Below, piece by piece: positions 1 through 6,130 of a stretch of DNA of 7,908 bases. This DNA comes from Phenylobacterium sp. (GTDB lineage Bacteria; Pseudomonadota; Alphaproteobacteria; Caulobacterales; Caulobacteraceae). The DNA is taken from NCBI GenBank assembly GCA_019264505.1, contig JAHUZY010000114.1, positions 1 through 7,908 on the forward strand. Reading direction: 5' to 3'. The notes beneath the pieces were generated by a model. It had not been told where the DNA came from. It made no database searches and worked only from the letters and a program-made list of their open reading frames with translations. Position 1 is the stretch's first letter; the number at the start of each line of letters is the position of its first letter. The translations under genes were made by a program, and so were the position numbers.

Positions 1-1
1 G

Positions 2-1033
2 GTCCGGACCATCCGCGACGTGGCCGCCGATGTGGGGCTGATCCTGCTGTCGGACTACGGCAAGGGCGTCGTGACGCCGGCCGTGATCGCGGCCTGTCGG
101 GCGGCCGGCGCGCGGATAATCGTCGATTCCAAGGCCCGCAGCTTCGCCCGCTATGGCGAGGTGGACATCATCAAGCCCAATGCGGCCGAACTGGCCCACG
201 CCACCGATATGCCGACCTCCACCGACGAGGAGATCGCTGCCGCGCTCGCCCATGCGCTGAGCCTGTGTGAGGCGCGAGCGATCCTGGTGACCCGCTCGGC
301 CAAAGGCATTTCACTGGCCGTGCGCGGCCAGCCTGTGCGCCACTTCCCCGGTACGCCGAAAGAGGTTTTCGACGCTTCGGGGGCCGGCGATACGACCCTG
401 GCGGCCCTAGGCCTGGCCCTGGCGGCCAAGGCGTCCATCGAGGACGCCGCAGCCTTCGCCATGCTCGCCTCAGGCGTGGCGGTGGGGAAGGCCGGGACCG
501 CCGTCGTCACCCCCGGCGAGCTGATCGAGGCGACCCTGGCGGCCCATCAGGCGCCGGCCGAGGCCAAGGTCTGCACCCCGCAGCGCATGGCTGAGGAAGT
601 GGCCCGTTGGAAGGCCCGGGGCCTGCGGGTCGGGTTCACCAATGGCTGCTTTGATATCCTCCACAAAGGACATGTGGCCTATCTCAACCAGGCGCGGAGC
701 TGGTGTGATCGCCTGATCGTGGGAGTCAATGACGACGCCTCGGTCCGCCGGCTGAAGGGCGAGGGCCGTCCGGTGAACGATCTGGAGAGCCGGGCCGTGG
801 TTCTCGCGGGCCTGGGCGCGGTGGATCTGGTGGCGCCCTTCGACGCCGATACGCCCATCGAGCTGATCGAGCTCGCCCGCCCCGACGTGCTGATCAAGGG
901 CGCCGACTATTCGGAAGACCAGGTGGTGGGCGCCGCTCAGGTCAGGGCCTGGGGCGGCGAGGTCCGGCTGGCCCAGATCGTCGATGGCTACTCCACCACC
1001 GCAGCTCTGAACCGGATGCAGGAGAAGACATGA
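2..1033 (+). CDS. hldE: Bifunctional heptose-7-phosphate kinase / heptose-1-phosphate adenylyltransferase HldE (5' partial)
   Basis: HldE acts twice in cytoplasmic ADP-heptose synthesis: it phosphorylates D-glycero-beta-D-manno-heptose 7-phosphate at C1, then (after a separate phosphatase step) adenylylates heptose 1-phosphate. The product feeds LPS inner-core assembly. The frame is open from base 2 and gives 343 codons; the family is usually about 480 residues, so roughly the first 135 are outside the window. The GTG at 20 lies inside the kinase domain and is not the real start. The PfkB-type kinase half ends with the signature DASGAGD (bases 371-391, anion hole and catalytic Asp). The nucleotidyltransferase half begins near base 630 with GFTNGCFDILHKGH; its HxGH motif (HKGH) is at 662-673. 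Later come the conserved stretches VLIKGADY and GYSTT. Both domains look intact. The stop overlaps hldD by 4 bases, indicating an operon. Confidence 0.96.
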   Translation, partial: VRTIRDVAADVGLILLSDYGKGVVTPAVIAACRAAGARIIVDSKARSFARYGEVDIIKPNAAELAHATDMPTSTDEEIAAALAHALSLCEARAILVTRSAKGISLAVRGQPVRHFPGTPKEVFDASGAGDTTLAALGLALAAKASIEDAAAFAMLASGVAVGKAGTAVVTPGELIEATLAAHQAPAEAKVCTPQRMAEEVARWKARGLRVGFTNGCFDILHKGHVAYLNQARSWCDRLIVGVNDDASVRRLKGEGRPVNDLESRAVVLAGLGAVDLVAPFDADTPIELIELARPDVLIKGADYSEDQVVGAAQVRAWGGEVRLAQIVDGYSTTAALNRMQEKT

Positions 1034-2031
1034 GCCGGCGTATCGTCTTCGTCACCGGCGGCGCCGGCTTCATCGGCTCCAACATCGTCGCGCGCCTGGC
1101 GCAGGACCGCAGCCTTGACGTGGTGGTCTGCGACCGGCTGCGGGAGGCCGAGCTCGGCAAGTGGCGGAACATCGCCAAGCATCCCATCGGCGACTTCGTG
1201 GCGCCGGAGCAGATGTTTGACTGGCTGGAGAAACGCTGGCGCGACGTGGAGCTCGTTATCCACATGGGCGCGGTCTCATCCACGACCGAGCAGGACGCCG
1301 ACAAGATTATCCAGTCCAATTTCGGCCTGTCCCGGGACCTGTTCCGCTGGTGCGTCGACCGTCAGCGGCGGCTGATCTACGCCTCTTCGGCGGCCACCTA
1401 TGGGGACGGGACCCTCGGGTTCGGCGATGACAACAGCTTCGAGGCCCTGGCGGCGCTGAGGCCGCTGAACGCCTATGGCTGGTCAAAGGCCTTGTTCGAC
1501 ATTTTCGCCGTCCGGCAGGCCGCCCGGGACTATGCCCCCCCCCAGTGGGCGGGGTTGAAGTTCTTCAACGTCTACGGGCCAAACGAAGGCCACAAGCACG
1601 GCATGAAGTCCGTGGCGGCTCAGATCTGGCCTAAGGTTCGCGATGGCCAGCAGGTCCAGTTGTTCAAGTCCCACCGGGACGGGATCGCTGACGGCGGCCA
1701 GCTGCGGGACTTCGTCTATGTCCGCGACGTGGCCGAGGTGGTCGCCTGGCTTGCGGCCAACCCGCAGGTGAACGGGGTCTATAATCTGGGTTCGGGCGAG
1801 GCGCGCAGCTTCGCCGACATGGCCAGGGCGGTGTTCGCCGCGGCAGGACGGCCTGCGGACATCGACTACATCCCGATGCCCGTAGAGATCAGGGACCGCT
1901 ACCAGTACTTCACCCAGGCCGAGATGAGCCGTCTGCGTAAGGCGGGCTACGCCGCGCCCTTCTCCAGCCTTGAGGCGGGCATCGAGGACTATGTGCGCAA
2001 CTACCTGTCGCAACCTGATCCCTATCTTTGA
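1030..2031 (+). CDS. hldD: ADP-L-glycero-D-manno-heptose 6-epimerase HldD
   Basis: HldD converts ADP-D-glycero-D-manno-heptose to the L-glycero form, the last step in making the heptose donor for LPS inner core. It is a cytoplasmic short-chain dehydrogenase/reductase-type enzyme. The 333-residue product (E. coli has about 310) starts with the Rossmann dinucleotide-binding motif GGAGFIGSN (residues 10-18). It has SSAATYG (119-125), the catalytic Tyr149-x-x-x-Lys153 in NAYGWSK, and the HldD-typical FFNVYGPNEGHKHGMKSVA region (178-196). The C-terminal RYQYFTQAEMSRLRKAGY (290-307) is also characteristic. The ATG at 1030 is supported by a Shine-Dalgarno AGGAG at 1020-1024 and by the ATGA overlap with the hldE stop, which suggests translational coupling. 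A run of nine C lies in frame at codons 169-171. Assignment is secure. Confidence 0.96.
   Translation: MSRRIVFVTGGAGFIGSNIVARLAQDRSLDVVVCDRLREAELGKWRNIAKHPIGDFVAPEQMFDWLEKRWRDVELVIHMGAVSSTTEQDADKIIQSNFGLSRDLFRWCVDRQRRLIYASSAATYGDGTLGFGDDNSFEALAALRPLNAYGWSKALFDIFAVRQAARDYAPPQWAGLKFFNVYGPNEGHKHGMKSVAAQIWPKVRDGQQVQLFKSHRDGIADGGQLRDFVYVRDVAEVVAWLAANPQVNGVYNLGSGEARSFADMARAVFAAAGRPADIDYIPMPVEIRDRYQYFTQAEMSRLRKAGYAAPFSSLEAGIEDYVRNYLSQPDPYL
1535..1543 (+). repeat. C9 homopolymer tract inside hldD
   Basis: Nine consecutive C residues encode the end of Ala169 plus Pro170 and Pro171 of HldD. With nine C the frame is correct through the conserved motifs on both sides (YGWSK before, FFNVYGP after), so the count fits a functional gene. 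Slippage by one base would truncate the enzyme. Whether this happens in cells is unknown; it could equally be a neutral feature of a GC-rich gene. Confidence 0.9.
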
Positions 2032-2051
2032 GTCTGACTTCTCGCCGATTT

Positions 2052-2070
2052 CCTCCAGCGCGCCCGGAGG
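2052..2070 (+). promoter_or_regulatory. Possible hairpin pairing the ribosome-binding sequence of the DUF3089 gene
   Basis: In the 52-base gap after hldD, CCTCC (2052-2056) and GGAGG (2066-2070) can form a 5-bp stem with a 9-base loop. GGAGG is the best Shine-Dalgarno candidate for the ATG at 2084, but its spacing of 13 bases is long. The stem could hide it. No T-run follows, so it is not a convincing intrinsic terminator. A stem this short can arise by chance. Confidence 0.25.
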
Positions 2071-2083
2071 CTAGGCTCAGCAG

Positions 2084-3259
2084 ATGGCGGACACCCCTCG
2101 ACGCACACGGCTTTGGCTGACCGGCGCAGCCCTCCTGCTGGTCGGGCTTTTGGCGGTTGGCGGGATGGTCTGGCGGGACGACATCCTGCGCACCGGCCTT
2201 GATCCCAAGGAACCGTTCCAGACCTACGAGCCGCCGCCAGCCCCCGACTATGCGCAACGGGAGGCCTGGAGCCTTTCGCCAAGTCAGCCTCTGACCTGGG
2301 AGGAGGGCGATCCCCCGGCCGATGTCTTCTTCGTTGGGCCCACCAGCTATGACGGCGGCAGCCATTGGAACGCGCCGATCGACGATCCGCGCGCCGATCA
2401 GTTTTTCCGCCGGACGGTCGGTCCCAACTATGTCGGGCCGTTCGTCCGCATGGGCCGGGTGTTCGCGCCGCGCTATCGCCAGGCCAGCCTCTATTCGATG
2501 CTCACCCTGCGCGATGACGCCCGCGAGGCCCGGCGCTTCGCCTATGGAGACGTCCGCCAGGCCTTCACGCACTACATGGCCGAGTACAACCAGGGACGGC
2601 CCTACGTGATCGTGGGCGTCGAGCAGGGGGGAACCCTGGCGGCGCGTCTGGTGGCCGATGAGGTGGCCGGGGATGCGGACCGCCGTCGACGCCTGATCGC
2701 GGCCTATCTGATCGAGACCGCCGTGCCGGCCGGCGCACCACCGTTGCCCTTGTGCCGAACGCCTGAGGAAACAGGCTGCCTCGCCCCCTGGATGTCCGCC
2801 TATGACGGTGACCGGGAACGCGCCCAGATGCTCCGGGATCGGTCCCTGGTCTGGGATGGGGGTCAGTTGGTCAATCTCTCGGGGTCTGCGGCCTGCTACA
2901 ATCCGCTGCTCGGCGCGGTGAGCGAGGCCGACGCGCCGGCCAGACTGGCCAAGGGCGCCACCAACGCCACCAGCCTGGAATGGGGCGCTAGACCGGCGCT
3001 GCAGACGCGGCAGGTGAGCGCCCAATGCGAAGGCGGGATCCTGCGGGTGTCGCGGCCGCGCTCCGCCGCCTTCCGTCCCACGGGGTCATGGGCCAATCAG
3101 AGAAAAATGCCCGGATACAATCTCTTCTACGGTGATCTAGAAGCAAGCTACGAGCTGAAGCTCGCCACGCTGCTCGCCGATCCGACCTTTCCGCGCGCGG
3201 CGCGTCCCATTCCGCAGGGGGTCGAGGTGGAGCCGTCGCCCCTCCACCGCATCGACTGA
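2084..3259 (+). CDS. Membrane-anchored DUF3089 (alpha/beta-hydrolase-like) protein lacking the usual nucleophile
   Basis: The function is unknown. The 391-residue protein has basic residues (RRTR, 6-9) followed by one hydrophobic segment (about 10-30), so it is probably inner-membrane anchored with its body in the periplasm. Recognisable DUF3089 landmarks are ADVFFVGPTSYDGGSHWNAP (79-98), the FAPRYRQAS block (127-135), the GRPYVIVG strand (171-178), the Cys pair in CRTPEETGC (224-232), ACYNPL (270-275) and YNLFY (345-349). As I recall the family, the strand leads into GHSQG with a nucleophilic Ser; here it reads GVEQGG (178-183), so His is Val179 and Ser is Glu180 (GAG, 2621-2623). The late His/Asp expected just before YNLFY is also not visible (KMPGYNLFY). 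It is therefore probably a non-catalytic homologue. It may be cotranscribed with hldED, but no biochemical link to heptose synthesis is shown. The start is the first ATG of the frame that includes the membrane segment. Confidence 0.82.
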   Translation: MADTPRRTRLWLTGAALLLVGLLAVGGMVWRDDILRTGLDPKEPFQTYEPPPAPDYAQREAWSLSPSQPLTWEEGDPPADVFFVGPTSYDGGSHWNAPIDDPRADQFFRRTVGPNYVGPFVRMGRVFAPRYRQASLYSMLTLRDDAREARRFAYGDVRQAFTHYMAEYNQGRPYVIVGVEQGGTLAARLVADEVAGDADRRRRLIAAYLIETAVPAGAPPLPLCRTPEETGCLAPWMSAYDGDRERAQMLRDRSLVWDGGQLVNLSGSAACYNPLLGAVSEADAPARLAKGATNATSLEWGARPALQTRQVSAQCEGGILRVSRPRSAAFRPTGSWANQRKMPGYNLFYGDLEASYELKLATLLADPTFPRAARPIPQGVEVEPSPLHRID

Positions 3260-3266
3260 GCGGGCC

Positions 3267-5342
3267 TTAGCCAGCGTCCTGCAAGGTCGATTGGGCCTGC
3301 CAGTCGAACAGAGCCTGCAGAACCCTCAGAGCCTGGCCGCGGGCTGAGGTGAGGCCAGGGTCGCGGGCGAGGATCAGCCGGGCGTCGTCGCCTGCGGCGG
3401 CGATCAGATCCCGGTGGGCGATGGGATCAGCGAACACATAGGCGGGAAAGCCGCTCTGGCGCAGGCCAAGCGGATCGCCGCCGCCGCGAAGCTCCAGATC
3501 CCGTTCGGCGATCAGGAAGCCGTCATCGGTCCGACGCAGGATGTCGAGACGCTTCTGGCCCGTCTCCGAGAGGGGCGGATCGTAGAGCAGGACGCAGGCG
3601 CTTTCGGCGCGTCCCCGACCCACGCGGCCGCGGAGCTGATGCAGCTGGGCCAGGCCGAACCGTTCGGCCTGTTCAATGACCATGATGGTGGCGTTGGGCA
3701 CATTGACCCCCACTTCAACCACCGTGGTGGCCACCAGCACCGACAGCTCGCCCTGGGCGAAGCGGGCCATCACGGCGTCCTTTTCGGGACCGGGCATCTT
3801 GCCATGAACGAGCCCTACGCTTGGCCCGATGCGTTCGCGAAGCTCGCCTGCGCGACGCTCAGCCGCCGCCAGGTCGGTCTTTTCCGACTCCGACACCAGC
3901 GGGCAGATCCAGAAGGCCTGGGCGCCGGCGGCGACCACGGATTTGAGACGCGCCTCCACCTCGGCCATCCGGCCCATGGGAATGGCGCGGGTCGCCACGG
4001 GGGTTCGGCCAGGGGGTTTCTCGTCGATCCGCGAGACATCCAGGTCGCCGAACACCGTCAGTTCGAGGGTGCGGGGAATGGGCGTCGCCGACATGGCCAG
4101 CAGATGGGTGGCCGCGCCCTTGGCCTGCAGGCGCTGGCGCTCGGCCACCCCGAACCTGTGCTGCTCATCAATCACGGTCAGGCGCAGGTCGTGGAAGATG
4201 ACGTCGTTCTGGAAGAGGGCGTGGGTGCCGACGGCGACCTGCACCGCGCCGCTCGCCAAGGCGCGCAGCTTTTCCGCGCGGGCTGCGCCCTTGTCCCGGC
4301 CGGTCAGCAGCACGGCGGCCAGGCCTTGCGCCTCCAGCGGGCCAGACAGGGTTTCGAAGTGCTGGCGCGCCAGGATCTCCGTCGGGGCCATCAGGGCGCT
4401 CTGGCCCCGCGCCTCAGCCACATCGGCCATGGCCAGCATGGCCACCACCGTCTTGCCCGATCCCACATCCCCTTGGAGCAGGCGCGACATGCGCTCGCCG
4501 CTGGCCAGGTCGCCGCGGATGTCGGCCAGGGCGCGGGTCTGGGCGCCGGTCAGCTGGAAGGGGAGGGCGGCGGCCAGGGCGTCGGCCCGTCGGCCTGCGG
4601 CGATCGGCGGAGCCGGTTCGGCCCGACGCTCGGCCTTCTTCTGACCCATGGCCAGTTGGTGGGCCAGCAGCTCATCAAACGCCAGCCGCTGGCGATGGGG
4701 CGCCTGGGCGGTGAGGTCGGCTTCGGTTTCTGGTGCATGAAGGCGGGCGAGGCTCTCTCGCCAGCTTCCCCACCCTTGCCGGGCGAGCCAGGCGGGGTCC
4801 TGCCATTCGGTCAGGTCGGGGCAGCGGGCCAGGGCGTCGAGCGCCAGGCGCCGCACCGTACGGGCCGGCAGGCCGGCGGTGGCCGGGTAGACCGCCTCGA
4901 CCTCGGGGATCTGGTCGGCCTTTTCCAGCGGGACCAGATAGTCCGGGTGGGCGATCTGGATTTCCGAGCCGAACCGCTCAACCTTGCCGCTGACCAGCCG
5001 CTGAGCGCCCACCGGATGCTGGGCCTCGATACGTCCGCCCAGGCCCCCGAAATAGGCCAGGGTGAGGAATCCCGTGCCATCAAAGGCCCGCACCCGCCAC
5101 GGCTGGGACGGATTGCGCGGCGGCTGATAGGCCTCGATGGTCACCACGAAGGTCTGCACGGCGCCCTCGAGCGCGCCGTCCACCCGGGCGGGATGGCGGT
5201 GGATGAGGTTGTGGGGCGCCAGAAAGGCCACGTCTCGCACCACTGGACCTGCCAGCTTGGCCAGAAGCGGCGCAACCCTCGGCCCCACGCCCTTCAGCGT
5301 GTCGATCGGGGCGAACAGGGGGTACAGAATCTCCGGACGCAT
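3267..5342 (-). CDS. recG: ATP-dependent DNA helicase RecG
   Basis: RecG is a superfamily 2 double-stranded DNA translocase that remodels stalled forks, Holliday junctions and R-loops. Numbered from the ATG at 5342 (691 residues; E. coli 693), it has an N-terminal helix-hairpin-like LKGVGPRVAPLL (16-27), then the OB-fold wedge domain (roughly 55-140). Helicase motifs follow: Walker A GDVGSGKT (291-298, Lys297), DEQH (392-395), SATPIPRTL (418-426), ATTVVEVGVNVPNA (538-551) and QLRGRVGRG (569-577). The TRG translocation region runs about 598-631, ending in LRGGGDPLGLRQSG. All key residues are present. An ATG at 5354 in the same frame would add MIAA; neither start has a clear Shine-Dalgarno. I chose 5342 because alphaproteobacterial RecG proteins, as I recall them, begin near MRPEIL. 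The gene converges on the DUF3089 gene and diverges from the lipoprotein gene. Confidence 0.96.
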   Translation of the reverse strand: MRPEILYPLFAPIDTLKGVGPRVAPLLAKLAGPVVRDVAFLAPHNLIHRHPARVDGALEGAVQTFVVTIEAYQPPRNPSQPWRVRAFDGTGFLTLAYFGGLGGRIEAQHPVGAQRLVSGKVERFGSEIQIAHPDYLVPLEKADQIPEVEAVYPATAGLPARTVRRLALDALARCPDLTEWQDPAWLARQGWGSWRESLARLHAPETEADLTAQAPHRQRLAFDELLAHQLAMGQKKAERRAEPAPPIAAGRRADALAAALPFQLTGAQTRALADIRGDLASGERMSRLLQGDVGSGKTVVAMLAMADVAEARGQSALMAPTEILARQHFETLSGPLEAQGLAAVLLTGRDKGAARAEKLRALASGAVQVAVGTHALFQNDVIFHDLRLTVIDEQHRFGVAERQRLQAKGAATHLLAMSATPIPRTLELTVFGDLDVSRIDEKPPGRTPVATRAIPMGRMAEVEARLKSVVAAGAQAFWICPLVSESEKTDLAAAERRAGELRERIGPSVGLVHGKMPGPEKDAVMARFAQGELSVLVATTVVEVGVNVPNATIMVIEQAERFGLAQLHQLRGRVGRGRAESACVLLYDPPLSETGQKRLDILRRTDDGFLIAERDLELRGGGDPLGLRQSGFPAYVFADPIAHRDLIAAAGDDARLILARDPGLTSARGQALRVLQALFDWQAQSTLQDAG

Positions 5343-5439
5343 GGCGGCGATCATAGCGTGGCCGGGACCGCCGCGCGCGGTGGACGGGGCGCCTGGGCCA
5401 TGATGATGTGCGGGCCGATGCAGAGTCTTGGAGGGTGAG
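5343..5439. promoter_or_regulatory. Divergent intergenic region between recG and the lipoprotein gene
   Basis: These 97 bases separate two divergently read genes and so must hold the recG promoter and probably the lipoprotein promoter. I could not pick out a convincing -35/-10 pair on either strand. Visible elements are a perfect 10-bp GC palindrome, CCGCGCGCGG (5371-5380), and a GAGTC site (5423-5427) that fits the CcrM methylation motif GANTC used in Caulobacterales. The regulatory role is inferred from position only. Confidence 0.35.
5430..5434 (+). promoter_or_regulatory. Ribosome-binding site that fixes the lipoprotein start
   Basis: GGAGG lies five bases before the ATG at 5440. It argues for that start rather than the in-frame TTG at 5428, which precedes the ribosome-binding site and would put four extra residues (one a Glu pair partner) ahead of an otherwise standard lipoprotein signal. 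Confidence 0.8.
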
Positions 5440-6057
5440 ATGCGCCGATGGATGCTGGTCGCGACGACAGCGGGTCTCCTGAGCGCCTGTGGCCAGGCCG
5501 AGCCATCCGCCCCTGCGCCGACGCATGCGACGCCTGCTGCGACCGACGCCGCTCAGTCCGAAACGATTTCTTCGCCTGCAGATCTGCAGGGCTTCACCCA
5601 TGCGGCGGGCGAGGACCTGTTCGGCTACTACTTCCCGACCCAGTCCGTTCAGATCGGCGACTGGCGCCTCGACCATATCCATATCGGCGGGGCGATGGAG
5701 TTCGCCGCCTGGGAACGGGGCGAGCGGACCGAGACCTACGCACCCGTGATGCTGGAGTTCTCGGACGTCACGAGCCCGATCTCCACCAATGAACTGGGCC
5801 AGGAATATCACGAACGAAGCCTGCGGGTGCTGCCCACAGCCTACAGGCTGGGGCAGGGGGACTTTCGGTTCGTTGGCCGTCATCCTGACATCGGGGACGT
5901 CCGGATCGATGGCATGATCGATCTCGTCCAGCTGAAGGCCGAACGTGACACGGGCGGCCGCTCTCAGGCTGAGGCGGCGGCCCTGCTCAAGACCTCCGCA
6001 CAGATCGGACCGGAGGCCTTTCGGAATCTGTCTTTCACCTGGTTCGGCGGCGACTGA
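5440..6057 (+). CDS. Predicted outer-membrane lipoprotein of unknown function
   Basis: I do not recognise a family. The 205-residue product has a textbook lipoprotein signal: MRRW, a hydrophobic run, and the lipobox LSAC with the lipidated Cys at residue 17. The +2 residue is Gly, not Asp, so by the E. coli rule it would be sent to the outer membrane. A low-complexity Ala/Pro/Thr/Ser linker (18-45) leads to a globular part (46-205) rich in aromatics and alternating patterns suggestive of beta-strands, for example QIGDWRLDHIHIGGAMEF (71-88), followed by FRFVGRHPDIGDVRIDGMIDLVQL (142-165). No other Cys and no transmembrane segment were seen. It lies between recG and sdhE, a pair that with mfd is often clustered in alphaproteobacteria, so it may be an insertion particular to this lineage. 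A role in envelope biology is inferred from the signal only. Confidence 0.85.
   Translation: MRRWMLVATTAGLLSACGQAEPSAPAPTHATPAATDAAQSETISSPADLQGFTHAAGEDLFGYYFPTQSVQIGDWRLDHIHIGGAMEFAAWERGERTETYAPVMLEFSDVTSPISTNELGQEYHERSLRVLPTAYRLGQGDFRFVGRHPDIGDVRIDGMIDLVQLKAERDTGGRSQAEAAALLKTSAQIGPEAFRNLSFTWFGGD
5575..5590. repeat. Perfect 16-bp palindrome inside the lipoprotein gene
   Basis: CCTGCAGATCTGCAGG equals its own reverse complement over all 16 bases; the flanking bases do not extend it. It encodes Pro46-Ala-Asp-Leu-Gln plus the first base of Gly51, at the junction between the linker and the globular domain. It lies about 135 bases downstream of the start codon. It could be a dimeric regulator's site or a chance match; the sequence alone cannot decide. 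Confidence 0.85.
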
Positions 6058-6064
6058 TCAGCCG

Positions 6065-6081
6065 CTGGCGCGTTCAGCCAG
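6065..6081 (+). terminator. Weak hairpin after the lipoprotein gene
   Basis: CTGGC (6065-6069) and GCCAG (6077-6081) can form a 5-bp stem with a 7-base loop, eight bases after the lipoprotein stop codon. There is no U-tract after it, only TCCTT. It is at best a poor intrinsic terminator or an RNA 3'-end stabiliser. Confidence 0.2.
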
Positions 6082-6112
6082 TCCTTGACCCTGGCGCTCC
6101 GGCGGCGGGGCC

Positions 6113-6120
6113 TCTATATC
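6113..6120 (+). promoter_or_regulatory. Candidate -10 element for sdhE-mfd
   Basis: TCTATATC matches seven of eight positions of the Caulobacter housekeeping -10 consensus GCTANAWC. It ends ten bases before the sdhE ATG, so transcription from it would start at or just before the start codon. TTGACC at 6085-6090 resembles a -35 box, but at 24 bases from TATATC it is too far away for a normal sigma-70 spacer. The promoter is therefore only a candidate. Confidence 0.3.
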
Positions 6121-6130
6121 CGCGCTCGCC

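Noticed and set aside
20..22. GTG at 20 as the hldE start
   Set aside because: The frame is open to the window edge and the sequence there already corresponds to the middle of the kinase domain, so the gene simply starts outside the window.
1910..3025. A 371-codon open frame on the minus strand opposite the hldD end and the DUF3089 gene
   Set aside because: It is a shadow of codon bias: no recognisable domain, no ribosome-binding site, and it crosses two real plus-strand genes.
5371..5380. CCGCGCGCGG palindrome between recG and the lipoprotein gene as an operator
   Set aside because: Short GC-only palindromes are common in DNA of this composition, and there is no second copy or other context to support a binding site.
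3414..5438. A 674-codon open frame on the plus strand opposite recG
   Set aside because: It lies almost wholly antisense to a clear RecG with all helicase motifs. Its translation is rich in Gly, His, Arg and Gln with no domain signature, as expected from reading a GC-rich gene backwards.
5428..5439. TTG at 5428 as start of the lipoprotein
   Set aside because: It precedes the strong GGAGG and would add acidic residues ahead of the signal peptide; ATG 5440 fits both the ribosome-binding site and the lipoprotein signal.
6085..6120. TTGACC with TATATC as a standard sigma-70 promoter
   Set aside because: The 24-base spacer is too long for normal -35/-10 recognition; only the -10-like element is kept, at low confidence.
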